NCBI GenBank assembly: GCA_023388315.1
Contig: JAEWGM010000017.1
Span: 59,991-123,990, forward strand
From: Bacteroidota bacterium
Lineage (GTDB): Bacteria > Bacteroidota > Bacteroidia > Bacteroidales > Dysgonomonadaceae
DNA length: 64,000 nucleotides
Direction: 5' to 3'
Below, one piece after another: positions 35,214-44,580 of this stretch (position 1 is its first letter; every line of letters begins with the position of its first letter). A model generated the notes under the pieces. That model saw nothing but the letters and a program-made list of their open reading frames with translations, made no database searches and was not told the DNA's origin. The translations under genes and the position numbers were made by a program.

Positions 35214-35489
35214 AAACATTTTCCGGATTATAAATGCAGGTTTGGTAAAATGTCAATCTCTTTTTGTTTCAGTTTGTAAGTAAGTAATATGCTATATTCT
35301 GGGCATGTACAATCCATTATATCGCAGCAAGACAACCTTACTAAAATTAATTGAAAACCATTACCATCTTTCTCCTTTTATATCCCATCCTCTTCCGCAT
35401 CCCCCTCCCCCAATCAACAATTTTGTAACCCAAAACATCCTCTCGGCAAAAAAATTAACCATTTAAAAAGGTTTTTGTGGAAAAAAGAG

Positions 35490-35497
35490 TATATTTG
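35490..35497 (+). promoter_or_regulatory. -7 box of the ROK kinase gene (TATATTTG)
   Basis: TATATTTG, 51 bases before the ATG; the TTTG at 35474-35477 is too close (12 bases) to be a normal -33 box. The rest of the 380-base spacer upstream shows no gene; it is AT-rich with a C-rich patch near 35400. Confidence 0.45.
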
Positions 35498-35548
35498 TGC
35501 TGATATATAGCAAACAATCATCATTGGATAACTTAAAAAGAAAAAAAC

Positions 35549-36511
35549 ATGGATAAACCTTATGCAATTGGTATCGACGTGGGTGGTACCAATACGAAAT
35601 TCGGCATTGTGGACAGACGAGGACAAATCGTAAAAAGCGGAAGTATTAAAACCGCTACACACGAAGATGTGAACGATTATTTGACGGATCTGGCAGCAGC
35701 GCTCGACGAGTTAATGAAAGATGTGGTAACCAAAGATCAAATTAAAGGCATCGGCGTGGGAGCCCCCAACGGTAACTATTATACCGGAAACATTGAATTC
35801 GCGCCCAACTTGCGCTGGAAAGGCGTGATACCTTTTGCACGATTGCTGGAAGAAAAAATTGGCATTCCCGTGGCACTCACAAACGATGCCAATGCGGCGG
35901 CTATTGGCGAAATGACCTACGGCGCTGCGCGCGGAATGAAAGATTTTATTGTGATTACACTTGGCACTGGCGTGGGAAGCGGCGTGGTGGTAAACGGACA
36001 ATTGGTGTATGGCCACGACGGTTTCGCAGGTGAACTCGGCCACGTAATTATGCGCCGAAACAACGGCCGCATGTGCGGTTGCGGAAGAACGGGATGTTTG
36101 GAAGCTTACACATCGGCAACGGGCGTGGCACGCACAGCACGCGAGTTTCTGGATATGCGGCCCGATGAAAAAACATTGCTGCGCAACATTCCCATAGAAG
36201 ACATTACCTCTAAAGACGTGTCGGACGCGGCGAACGCGGGCGACGAAATGGCAAAAGAAATCTTCCGCTACACCGGAAATATGTTGGGTGAAGCATTCGC
36301 CGATTTCGTAGCGTTTTCAACCCCCGAGGCCATCATTCTTTTCGGCGGGCTGTCTTACGCCGGCGATTTAATTATGGATCCCATCCGCGAAAGCATGGAA
36401 CGCAACTTACTCAAAATTTTCAAAGGAAAAGTAAAACTTCTGTTCTCTGAACTAAAAGAAAGCGATGCCGCTATTTTAGGTGCCAGCGCTTTAGGTTGGG
36501 AAGTGAAGTAA
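35549..36511 (+). CDS. ROK family sugar kinase, glucokinase-like
   Basis: A 320-residue ROK protein. ATP site IGIDVGGTNTKFGIVDRRG at the N-terminus, ALTNDANAAAIGEMTYGAA (catalytic Asp near residue 113), LGTGVGSGVVVNGQLVYGHD, the AGELGHVIM motif, and the zinc site CGCGRTGCLEAY (about 175). C-terminal SFGG-like motif is ILFGGLSYAGD. No HTH is present, so it is a kinase, not a repressor. Glucose is the likely substrate, fructose or N-acetylglucosamine possible. It is monocistronic, ended by a strong terminator. Confidence 0.93.
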   Translation: MDKPYAIGIDVGGTNTKFGIVDRRGQIVKSGSIKTATHEDVNDYLTDLAAALDELMKDVVTKDQIKGIGVGAPNGNYYTGNIEFAPNLRWKGVIPFARLLEEKIGIPVALTNDANAAAIGEMTYGAARGMKDFIVITLGTGVGSGVVVNGQLVYGHDGFAGELGHVIMRRNNGRMCGCGRTGCLEAYTSATGVARTAREFLDMRPDEKTLLRNIPIEDITSKDVSDAANAGDEMAKEIFRYTGNMLGEAFADFVAFSTPEAIILFGGLSYAGDLIMDPIRESMERNLLKIFKGKVKLLFSELKESDAAILGASALGWEVK

Positions 36512-36533
36512 TTTTACCGTTAGATAACACACG

Positions 36534-36570
36534 CAAGGCCGCCTTTAGAACAATGGTGGCCTTGTTTTTT
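36534..36570 (+). terminator. Terminator after the ROK kinase gene
   Basis: CAAGGCCGCC (36534-36543) pairs with GGTGGCCTTG (36555-36564), one G-U pair, followed by TTTTTT. Beyond it the spacer to purH (429 bases in all) holds imperfect C-rich/G-rich hairpins (36575-36660), a 28-bp dispersed repeat and the purH -7 box. Confidence 0.85.
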
Positions 36571-36804
36571 AATCCCCTTCTAACTTCCCCCACAGGGGAG
36601 AAGGATAACGGGCAACAAGTTATAAAACGTAGCTTGTAAGTTCCTCTCTCGTGGAGAGGCTTTGATGGGTTTGGGCTTTCGTTTCGCATCAAGTAGCGGT
36701 TGAAGTAAAACGAAAATCCCGATTTATCGGTGCTATTTGAAAGAAAGGAAAGTTCAAAGACGCAAAAAAGGGCAAAAAACAACATAAAAGAGAGATGTAA
36801 AAAT

Positions 36805-36832
36805 AGTATTCGTAAAATTCAAAACAGTTTCT
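36805..36832 (+). repeat. Copy 1 of a dispersed 28-bp intergenic motif ending in CAGTTTCT
   Basis: The stretch AGTATTCGTAAAATTC then AAAACAGTTTCT matches the copy at 52722-52749 in 26 of 28 positions and the copy at 46895-46922 more loosely. It lies 66 bases before the purH -7 box, in the same orientation relative to the gene as the other copies. Confidence 0.6.
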
Positions 36833-36897
36833 GAGTTCATTTCGCTAAATTTTCCAAAACTTACCCACAAATTGTCACAAATGAACAATAGATTTTA

Positions 36898-36905
36898 TAC
36901 CTTTG
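36898..36905 (+). promoter_or_regulatory. -7 box of purH (TACCTTTG)
   Basis: TACCTTTG followed by TG, 34 bases before the purH ATG; a TTG lies 23 bases upstream. Confidence 0.5.
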
Positions 36906-36939
36906 TGTTCCTTAAAAATTAAAGAGTCAAAGACAACGT

Positions 36940-38463
36940 ATGTCACAAAAAATCAATACGGCACTTATTTCGGTATATCACAAAGACGGCTTGGAGGAAA
37001 TACTTCAAGAGCTAAACAATTTACGTGTGAAATTTATTTCCACTGGAGGAACGCGAGATTTTATTCAATCGCTGGGCTATGAATGCGATTCGGTGGAATC
37101 CATCACCGGTTATCCTTCCATTTTGGGCGGGCGTGTGAAAACGCTGCATCCCAAAGTATTCGGCGGAATTCTTTACCGTCGTGAAAACGAACAAGACAGA
37201 AAACAAGTTAAGTCATACGATATTCCTTCGGTCGACTTGGTTATTGTGGATTTGTATCCGTTTGAAGAAACGGTTGCTTCGGGCGAATCGGAAGAAGAAA
37301 TTATTGAAAAAATAGATATCGGCGGCATTTCACTGATTCGTGGCGCTGCCAAAAACTTCAACGATGTAATCATCGTTGCCTCAAAAAACCAATACCGGCC
37401 GTTGCTGGACTTGTTGAAACAGAAAAAAGGCCAATCCGATATCACGGACCGCAAATGGTTTGCCAAAGAAGCGTTTAAAGTTTCTTCGGCATACGATAGC
37501 GCCATTTTCAATTATTTTGATGGTGAAGACGAATCGGCACTTCGCGTGTCCATCAATCAAGGAAAAAAACTTCGTTACGGTGAAAATCCGCATCAGCAAG
37601 GCATGTTCTACGGTAATTTCGATGACATTTTTGAACAATTGCACGGAAAAGAAATTTCCTACAACAATTTGTTAGATATCGACGCGGCCATTTCGCTTAT
37701 TTCCGATTTCGACGAAACCGCCGTCGCCATCCTCAAACACAACAATGCCTGCGGCATGGCGTGCCGCCTCACCGTAAAAGGCGCTTGGGACGCCGCGCTT
37801 GCAGCCGACCCGGTTTCTGCTTTTGGCGGCATCATTATCACCAACCGCAAGGTGGACAAAGAGGCGGCGCAGGCAATGAACGAAATTTTCTTTGAAGTGG
37901 TTATCGCGCCCGAATACGACCAAGAAGCATTGGATATTTTGTTTACAAAAAAGAACCGCATCATTTTGGTGCATAAGCAAACGGCAAACGTGGTGCAAGG
38001 CAAACAATTCCGCTCCGTATTGAACGGCGCGCTGGTTCAGGATGTAAACACCAGCGTGCAAACTGAAAAAGATTTAACGGTAGTAACCGATAAAGCCCCT
38101 ACTCCGCACGAAATTGAAGATTTAATTTTCGCCAATAAATTGGTGAAGCACACAAAATCGAACGCCATTGTGTTGGCAAAAGACAAACAACTGATTGCCA
38201 GCGGAACAGGGCAAACCTCGCGCGTGGACGCGTTGAACCAAGCCATCGAAAAAGCCGGAACATTCCATTTCGATTTAAATGGCGCGGTAATGGCCAGCGA
38301 CGCCTTCTTTCCGTTTCCCGATTGCGTGGAAATCGCGCATAAAGCGGGCATCACCGCTGTTATTCAGCCGGGTGGCTCCATCCGTGACGAGGATTCCGTT
38401 GCTTATTGCAATGACAACGCCATGGCCATGGTTACCACTGGAACGCGTCATTTTAAACATTAA
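36940..38463 (+). CDS. purH: Bifunctional AICAR formyltransferase / IMP cyclohydrolase
   Basis: A 507-residue PurH. The N-terminal MGS-like IMP cyclohydrolase domain (about 1-190) has ALISVYHKDGLEEIL, FISTGGTRDFIQSLGYE and ILGGRVKTLHPKVFGGIL; the transformylase domain (about 195-507) has LRYGENPHQQG, the catalytic KHNNACGMA (Lys-His), DPVSAFGGIIITNR and VMASDAFFPFPDCVEIAHKA. It carries out the last two steps to IMP. It lies 92 bases before mreB, an arrangement usual in Bacteroidales. Confidence 0.97.
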   Translation: MSQKINTALISVYHKDGLEEILQELNNLRVKFISTGGTRDFIQSLGYECDSVESITGYPSILGGRVKTLHPKVFGGILYRRENEQDRKQVKSYDIPSVDLVIVDLYPFEETVASGESEEEIIEKIDIGGISLIRGAAKNFNDVIIVASKNQYRPLLDLLKQKKGQSDITDRKWFAKEAFKVSSAYDSAIFNYFDGEDESALRVSINQGKKLRYGENPHQQGMFYGNFDDIFEQLHGKEISYNNLLDIDAAISLISDFDETAVAILKHNNACGMACRLTVKGAWDAALAADPVSAFGGIIITNRKVDKEAAQAMNEIFFEVVIAPEYDQEALDILFTKKNRIILVHKQTANVVQGKQFRSVLNGALVQDVNTSVQTEKDLTVVTDKAPTPHEIEDLIFANKLVKHTKSNAIVLAKDKQLIASGTGQTSRVDALNQAIEKAGTFHFDLNGAVMASDAFFPFPDCVEIAHKAGITAVIQPGGSIRDEDSVAYCNDNAMAMVTTGTRHFKH

Positions 38464-38468
38464 ATTGC

Positions 38469-38492
38469 AAAGGCGCCACACAGGCGTTTTTT
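38469..38492 (+). terminator. Weak terminator-like hairpin between purH and mreB
   Basis: CGCC (38474-38477) and GGCG (38483-38486) with a short stem and loop, followed by TTTTTT. It may only attenuate, leaving purH and mreB partly co-transcribed. Confidence 0.4.
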
Positions 38493-38555
38493 AACACACA
38501 TAATAAATCATCAACAAAGCCGGCGGCCGGTGCCAACGGCTAAAACCTAAACAAT

Positions 38556-39581
38556 ATGGGATTATTTTCATTCACGCAAGAATTGGCAATGGACCTTGGA
38601 ACCGCCAATTCCGTAATTGTAAACAACGGTGGGAAAATCTTGTTAGATGAGCCATCCATTGTGGCATTAGACAGGAAAACCGACAGAATGATTGCTTTGG
38701 GAGAAAAAGCAAGACAAATGCATGGAAAAACACACGAAAATATTAGAACGGTAAGGCCGTTGAGAGACGGTGTGATTGCCGATTTTAACGCCGCCGAACA
38801 AATGATTCGCGGAATGATTAAAATGGCAAATAAAAACAAACGCGGGTTGTTTTCGCCATCGTTGCGCGTGGTAATTTGTATTCCGTCGGGCAGCACCGAG
38901 GTGGAAATTCGTGCCGTGCGCGACTCGGCAGAACACGCAGGAGGCCGCGACGTATATATGCTCTTTGAGCCGATGGCAGCCGCCTTGGGTATCGGGTTGG
39001 ATGTGGAAGCGCCCGAAGGAAATATGATTGTTGACATAGGTGGCGGAACCACCGAAATTGCCGTTATTTCGCTTGGCGGAATCGTTTCCAACAAATCCAT
39101 TAAAATTGCCGGCGACGATTTCACCGAAGACATTCAAGACTATATGGGCCGCCAACACAACATGAAGGTGGGCGACCGCACGGCGGAACAAATTAAAATA
39201 AACGTGGGTTCGGTGTTAACGGAACTGGAAAACCCGCCGGAAGATTTCATCGTTCACGGGCCAAACAGAATGACTTCGTTGCCGATGGATGTGCCCGTGT
39301 CGTATCAGGAGATTGCGCATTGCATTGAGAAATCCATCTCAAAAGTGGACTCGGCCGTGCTCAGCGCGTTGGAACACACGCCACCCGAATTGTACGCCGA
39401 CATTGTGCGCAACGGTATTTACCTCACCGGCGGCGGCGCCTTGCTTAGAGGCCTCGACAAACGATTGACCGACAAAATAGGCATTCAGTTCCGCGTGGTG
39501 GACGACCCCTTGCACATGGTGGCCAAAGGAACAGGAATCGCGTTAAGAAACATTGATAAATTCACCTTTTTGATGAGATAA
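38556..39581 (+). CDS. mreB: Rod shape-determining actin homologue MreB
   Basis: A 341-residue MreB, normal length. Phosphate-1 motif LAMDLGTANSVIVNNGGKIL, LFEPMAAALGIGLDVEAPEG, phosphate-2 MIVDIGGGTTEIAVISLGG, and the adenosine motif GIYLTGGGALLRGLDKRL are all intact. An N-terminal amphipathic start (MGLFSFTQELAM) supports membrane binding. It polymerises under the inner membrane and directs the elongation complex with MreC, MreD, PBP2 and RodA encoded downstream. Confidence 0.97.
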   Translation: MGLFSFTQELAMDLGTANSVIVNNGGKILLDEPSIVALDRKTDRMIALGEKARQMHGKTHENIRTVRPLRDGVIADFNAAEQMIRGMIKMANKNKRGLFSPSLRVVICIPSGSTEVEIRAVRDSAEHAGGRDVYMLFEPMAAALGIGLDVEAPEGNMIVDIGGGTTEIAVISLGGIVSNKSIKIAGDDFTEDIQDYMGRQHNMKVGDRTAEQIKINVGSVLTELENPPEDFIVHGPNRMTSLPMDVPVSYQEIAHCIEKSISKVDSAVLSALEHTPPELYADIVRNGIYLTGGGALLRGLDKRLTDKIGIQFRVVDDPLHMVAKGTGIALRNIDKFTFLMR

Positions 39582-39633
39582 ATCGGCCTCAGCTGTTGAC
39601 AAACGGGCAATGGCCGGCCGATAGCCAATTGCG

Positions 39634-40479
39634 ATGAAGAATCTGCTCACTTTTATCATACGCAACAGTCATTGGCTGTTAGCAACGCTGCTTGTTGTTA
39701 TCAGTTTTTATCTTGTTTTCACGCATAACTCTTACCAGCGCAGCGTTTATTTAACGTCTGCCAATAGTGTTACGGGGTGGTTTTATAAAACATCCAACAG
39801 TGTGACATCGTTTTTGCATTTGAAGAAAAACAACGCGGAATTGTTGGCGAAAAACGCGGAACTGGAAGAGCGGCTGTTTCTCATTCAATCGCAAATGGAG
39901 GCGATGAGCGTTTCGGATTCAGCAGATGTACAAGCCTTTGCGTTTGATTCCACACAAACGCAGCAATTTGGTTTTATCCCGGCGTTGGTCACCAACTTAA
40001 GCTTTTCGGGCACCAACAATTACATCACCCTCAACAAAGGCGCTGCCGATGGCGTGAAACCCGATATGGGCGTGATGTCGCACCGCGGAGTGGTGGGTGT
40101 GGTGTTTAATGTGTCGGAACATTTTTCGGTGGTCATCCCCATCATCAACTCCAAATTCCGATTGAGTGCGAAACTGAAAAATTCGGAGAATTACGGTTCC
40201 GTTTCGTGGGACGGAGAAAACATTCGTCAAGCGCAATTGCAAGAGTTACCCAAGCACGAAGCGTTTAACAAAGGCGACACTGTGCTCACAAGTTTCTCTC
40301 GCATCTTCCCAAAAAACGTGATCATCGGGTTTGTTAGCGAACAAGGAAAATCAAAAGACGACAATTTCAACACGTTTAATTTGGAGCTTGCCACCGATTT
40401 TTACACCTTGCAGGATGTGCTTATTATTGATGATAGGTTTTACGAAGAACAAAACGCGCTGGAAAGTACGCTGGAATAA
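39634..40479 (+). CDS. mreC: Rod shape-determining protein MreC
   Basis: A 281-residue bitopic protein: one span at about 14-32 (WLLATLLVVISFYLVF), a coiled coil (about 60-92, LLAKNAELEERLFLIQSQME), then the beta-rich periplasmic MreC core with NYITLNKGAADGVKPDMGVM, HRGVVGVVFNVSEHFSVVIP and VLTSFSRIFPKNVIIGFV. It links MreB to the periplasmic PBP2. It lies 52 bases after mreB and 48 before mreD. Confidence 0.93.
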   Translation: MKNLLTFIIRNSHWLLATLLVVISFYLVFTHNSYQRSVYLTSANSVTGWFYKTSNSVTSFLHLKKNNAELLAKNAELEERLFLIQSQMEAMSVSDSADVQAFAFDSTQTQQFGFIPALVTNLSFSGTNNYITLNKGAADGVKPDMGVMSHRGVVGVVFNVSEHFSVVIPIINSKFRLSAKLKNSENYGSVSWDGENIRQAQLQELPKHEAFNKGDTVLTSFSRIFPKNVIIGFVSEQGKSKDDNFNTFNLELATDFYTLQDVLIIDDRFYEEQNALESTLE

Positions 40480-40527
40480 CAAGGAAATTAACAAAGTCTT
40501 TCCTCTCTCATTAAGTGTTTTAAGCTG

Positions 40528-41046
40528 ATGAAATTAAGCTATATTTATGAAGTGTTTCTTTTTGTTGCGCTCATCCTTTTTCAGGTATTGTTGCTCAACA
40601 GAATAAGCGTATTTGGTTATGCTACACCCATTTTGTATAGCTATTTCTTAATGAAACTGCCCATTGGCCGCAATCTTTTTTATGTGATTATTTCGGGCTT
40701 TCTCATGGGGCTCATTATCGATATTTTCCTGAACACGCCCGGAATGAACGCCGCGGCTACCACTATTGTGGCAGCGATGAGAAAGCCGGTGTTGAATTTG
40801 TTTTATGAGCGGGAAGAATACGAAGATTTTGTGCCCGGCATCCATAATTCGGCCGGCGCGTTTGTGCGATTTGTGATTTTCTTTGTGTTATTCCATTTAA
40901 CGCTTCTGTTTTTCATAGAATCATTTACGTTTTTCAATGTGATACCCACCCTACTGAGGATTGTTGCCTCATCGGCGGTTACCATATTGATAATTATTGC
41001 TTTAGACACGATATTATTTAGGAGAAAAACCATTGAGCAAACTTGA
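40528..41046 (+). CDS. mreD: Rod shape-determining protein MreD
   Basis: A 172-residue hydrophobic protein with about five or six spans and no soluble domain. YFLMKLPIGRNLFYVIISGF and GLIIDIFLNTPGMNAAATTI resemble MreD; identity is weak in this family, so the position between mreC and mrdA is the main evidence. The gene overlaps mrdA by 14 bases. Confidence 0.87.
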   Translation: MKLSYIYEVFLFVALILFQVLLLNRISVFGYATPILYSYFLMKLPIGRNLFYVIISGFLMGLIIDIFLNTPGMNAAATTIVAAMRKPVLNLFYEREEYEDFVPGIHNSAGAFVRFVIFFVLFHLTLLFFIESFTFFNVIPTLLRIVASSAVTILIIIALDTILFRRKTIEQT

Positions 41047-42943
41047 TTCATTATCCAAAAGAAAATACATTGTAGCCGCTATTGTTGTGATAATCGGCTT
41101 GGTATATATTGTGCAATTATTTAGTTTGCAGATACTAAGCCCTCAATACAGAGAATACGCCGACAGCAACGCTTTTTTACGGAAAACACTTTATCCCGCT
41201 CGTGGCGCAATTTACGACAGAAATGGCAAGTTACTGGTTTACAATCAACCCACATACGACGTGATGATGGTGGTGCGGGAAATGAAGCAATTCGATACGC
41301 TTGACTTCTGCAACACTCTAAAGATAGACATTGAACGCTTCCATCAATTAAACGATGAAATGCGAGACCGGCGCAAAAACCCCGGCTATTCATCCTATAC
41401 GCCCCAACTGTTTATGGACCAGTTGAATGTGGAAGAGTATGGCCTGTTGCAGGAAAAATTGTATAAATTTCCCGGAATTTACATCCAAAGCCGAACGGAA
41501 CGCCAATATAATTACAGCAATATGGGCCTCATTCTGGGATACACGGCTCAGGTGGATAAAAATAAAATGGCGGCCGACCCGTATTATGTGCGTGGCGACT
41601 ACGTGGGGAAATCGGGCGTGGAACTCTCGCACGAAGAAGACCTCCGCGGCGAAAAAGGCGTGGAAATTCTCTTGCGCGACGCGCACGGAAGAGTACAGGG
41701 ACAGTATGAAGGAGGCCGATACGATAAAGCCCCCGTTTCGGGAAAAGACCTTACGTTGGGCATCGATATAGATTTACAAGCCTACGGCGAAGAATTAATG
41801 GGCAACAAAGTGGGCGCCATTGTAATGATTGAACCCAAAACGGGCGAAATATTGTGCATGGTTTCAACACCAACATATGACCCGTCTTTACTTACCGGCC
41901 GAAACTTCAGCACCAACTATCAGTCACTGGAAAACAATCCTTTTAAACCGCTGATTAATCGAGCTATAGCGGGAACGTATCCTCCCGGATCGACTTTTAA
42001 AGTATCGCAAGGACTTATTTTTCTGGAAGAAGGAATCATTGACGAGCACACCCGCTATTCTTGTTACGGTGGTTATCCACCATTGGGCGGACGCCCGCGC
42101 TGTCACGGACACGCGTCGCCCACGGCCATTCAATATGCGCTTACCACATCGTGCAACTCCTTTTTTTGCTACGGATTAAACGGCATGTTAAGCAACCGCT
42201 CTAAATACAGCAGCGTCCCTGACGCGTTTAATATTTGGAAAGACCATATGGTTGATTTGGGCTACGGCTATAAACTGGGGGTTGACCTTCCTTCGGAAAA
42301 GAGGGGTTTTATTCCCAACAGCAAGTTTTACAGCACTATTTTTAAAACCGACAGATGGAATGCCCACAACATCATTTCCATTGCCATCGGGCAGGGCGAA
42401 ATCCTTGCTACCCCACTGCAAATGGCAAACTTTGCCGCCATAGTGGCCAACCGTGGTTATTTTTACACACCGCATGTGGTGAGAGACCGCAAAGGACAAG
42501 CATTAGACCCTACCTTCACCACACGCCACGATTCGGGCATAAAAAGAGAACATTTTGAACTCGCCGTAGCCGGTATGGCCGACGCGGTTACCAGAGGAAC
42601 GTGCCGCGCCATCAATTTGGAGCCCGATGTGGTTGTTTGTGGAAAAACAGGCACTTCGGAAAACCCGCACGGCGACGACCACTCTTTGTTTATGGGCTTC
42701 GCCCCGAAAGACGACCCGCAAGTGGCCATCGCCGTAATTGTGGAAAACGGACGGTTTGGTGCCACCAACGCGGTTCCAATCGCCCGCTTGATGTTGCAAA
42801 AAATGTTTAAAGGCGAAATTCCCGATAGGGACAAATGGTTGGAAAAAACATTGATGGAACGCTCCATTCTGCCCTATGTTTATACACGGAACCTGCCGGC
42901 GGATAAATCGTCTATTTCCATTCCCAAAGACACCATACAATAA
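41033..42943 (+). CDS. mrdA: Penicillin-binding protein 2, elongation transpeptidase
   Basis: A 636-residue class B PBP. One N-terminal span (about 12-30), a pedestal domain with NAFLRKTLYPARGAIYDRNG, and the transpeptidase domain with the SxxK nucleophile in GTYPPGSTFKVSQ (about residue 323), the SCN motif in ALTTSCNSFF and the KTG triad in VVVCGKTGTSENP. It cross-links side-wall peptidoglycan with RodA. The start is TTG at 41033, since no ATG or GTG fits; an AGGAG at 41020-41024 sits eight bases upstream, a rare good Shine-Dalgarno in this genome, and the start lies inside mreD. Confidence 0.95.
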   Translation: MSKLDSLSKRKYIVAAIVVIIGLVYIVQLFSLQILSPQYREYADSNAFLRKTLYPARGAIYDRNGKLLVYNQPTYDVMMVVREMKQFDTLDFCNTLKIDIERFHQLNDEMRDRRKNPGYSSYTPQLFMDQLNVEEYGLLQEKLYKFPGIYIQSRTERQYNYSNMGLILGYTAQVDKNKMAADPYYVRGDYVGKSGVELSHEEDLRGEKGVEILLRDAHGRVQGQYEGGRYDKAPVSGKDLTLGIDIDLQAYGEELMGNKVGAIVMIEPKTGEILCMVSTPTYDPSLLTGRNFSTNYQSLENNPFKPLINRAIAGTYPPGSTFKVSQGLIFLEEGIIDEHTRYSCYGGYPPLGGRPRCHGHASPTAIQYALTTSCNSFFCYGLNGMLSNRSKYSSVPDAFNIWKDHMVDLGYGYKLGVDLPSEKRGFIPNSKFYSTIFKTDRWNAHNIISIAIGQGEILATPLQMANFAAIVANRGYFYTPHVVRDRKGQALDPTFTTRHDSGIKREHFELAVAGMADAVTRGTCRAINLEPDVVVCGKTGTSENPHGDDHSLFMGFAPKDDPQVAIAVIVENGRFGATNAVPIARLMLQKMFKGEIPDRDKWLEKTLMERSILPYVYTRNLPADKSSISIPKDTIQ

Positions 42944-42960
42944 AAAGCAAGAAGCAAAGA

Positions 42961-44418
42961 ATGTACACCGGAAGCAGAGAATTGGTTGAAAAAGGGAGAG
43001 TAGATTGGACAACAGTCGCTCTTTACCTGCTCTTTATCGTGATGGGGTGGCTGAATATTTACGCCGCCAGTTACGATTTGGAGAATGCCACCAGTTTGTT
43101 CGATTTATCGGGGCGCGCCGGCATGCAATTGGTGTGGATGGGCACTTCTTTGCTATTGGCTTTCGCGCTGATAAAAATAGATGTGGGCTTTTACGAAACT
43201 TACGCGTTCGTTTTTTATCTCGTCGGCATCGGGTTGCTTGTGCTCACCTTGATTTTCGCGCGCGAAATTAACGGGTCGCGCTCGTGGCTAATCCTTGGCC
43301 CGGTGCGGCTGCAGCCTGCGGAGTTTATGAAATTCATCATCGCCCTCACGCTGGCAAAAATATTCAATTCCTATGGCTTCCGGCTGATGGAAAGAAAAAA
43401 TCTTTGGCTCATTTGCGGCATTATTCTTTTGCCCGTTGTTTTGGTTATTTTGCAAAGCGAAACAGGAACTGCGCTGGTATATTTGAGTTTTATTTTGGTT
43501 CTTTACAGAGAAGGGCTCCCCGGCGGAATTTTGTTTATGGGCCTTGCCGCGGTGGTTTATTTTGTGCTGGGCATTAAGTTTTCCGATACCGAAATGGGGT
43601 TTTTCTCACTGGGTGAATTCATCACCATTTTGCTCATTATCGCTTTCACCGCGGGAATGCTGTGGAGCTATGTAAAGCGGCGCGACGTGGTGTTTTTCAC
43701 TCTTATCGGAGCAGCCGCCATCTTCCTGATTGCCTATCTTGTATCATTCTTAAAAGTGGAAATAGATTGGGGATTGGTAGCCTTGGCCGCATTGGCGTTT
43801 GTGACGCTCTATTTATTGTATCTTTTTATCCGGTTCCGCAAAAGAATTTATGTGCTACTATTGGCTTTTTTGGTGGGGTCGTTCGTATTTTTGGAGTCGG
43901 TGGAATACGTTTTTTACGAAGTGCTTCAACCACACCAGCAAATGCGCATTAAAGTAACATTGGGAATGGAGCAAGACCTGCGAGGCTCGGGGTATCACGT
44001 GGGACAATCGAAAATTGCCATCGGCTCCGGCGGATTAACGGGCAAAGGTTTTCTCAACGGCACGCAAACAAAACTAAAATACGTTCCCGAGCAAGACACC
44101 GATTTTATATTCTGCACCATTGGCGAGGAACACGGTTTTGTGGGCTCAACCATCGTTTTGCTGATGTTTGCCATATTCATCTTCAGGCTGTTGCATTTGG
44201 CAGAACGCCAAACCACAGTTTTCGGGCGGGTGTACGGCTATGGCGTGATAAGTATTTTCCTGTTTCACTTGATTATTAACATCGGAATGGTCATCGGCAT
44301 TATGCCGGTCATCGGCATTCCGCTGCCGTTTTTCAGTTATGGCGGCTCCTCGCTGTGGGGATTCACGCTGCTGTTGTTTATTTTCCTGCGAATTGATAAA
44401 TCGAGGAAGAGGGGGTGA
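42961..44418 (+). CDS. rodA: SEDS peptidoglycan glycosyltransferase RodA
   Basis: A 485-residue multi-span SEDS protein, longer than the 370 residues of E. coli RodA. SEDS motifs: RSWLILGPVRLQPAEFMKFI (about 110), QSETGTALVYLSFILVLYRE, LRGSGYHVGQSKIAIGSGGL, FLNGTQTKLKYVPEQDTDFI and the terminal VIGIPLPFFSYGGSSLWGF. The extra length is an insertion of several hydrophobic spans around residues 225-320, as in other Bacteroidota. It polymerises glycan strands with PBP2, and ends the shape operon. Confidence 0.95.
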   Translation: MYTGSRELVEKGRVDWTTVALYLLFIVMGWLNIYAASYDLENATSLFDLSGRAGMQLVWMGTSLLLAFALIKIDVGFYETYAFVFYLVGIGLLVLTLIFAREINGSRSWLILGPVRLQPAEFMKFIIALTLAKIFNSYGFRLMERKNLWLICGIILLPVVLVILQSETGTALVYLSFILVLYREGLPGGILFMGLAAVVYFVLGIKFSDTEMGFFSLGEFITILLIIAFTAGMLWSYVKRRDVVFFTLIGAAAIFLIAYLVSFLKVEIDWGLVALAALAFVTLYLLYLFIRFRKRIYVLLLAFLVGSFVFLESVEYVFYEVLQPHQQMRIKVTLGMEQDLRGSGYHVGQSKIAIGSGGLTGKGFLNGTQTKLKYVPEQDTDFIFCTIGEEHGFVGSTIVLLMFAIFIFRLLHLAERQTTVFGRVYGYGVISIFLFHLIINIGMVIGIMPVIGIPLPFFSYGGSSLWGFTLLLFIFLRIDKSRKRG

Positions 44419-44484
44419 AGAAATGAGTGTTTTTTGAGTTTTCTTTCAAAGGATACTTGATTGTTTTCCAATAAAATTTCCTAG

Positions 44485-44525
44485 ACAAAAATGAGCGCAC
44501 CCGATTATCACAACCGGATACGCTC
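44485..44525 (-). terminator. Terminator for the minus-strand LTxxQ protein genes
   Basis: GAGCG (44493-44497) and CGCTC (44521-44525) enclose an inner CCG/CGG pairing; read on the minus strand the stem is followed by ATTTTTGT. It would stop transcription before rodA's end. Confidence 0.5.
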
Positions 44526-44580
44526 GATCAATTAGAACCCAATTATATAATAAACATTACAGGTTGTAGAGTTGGCTCGC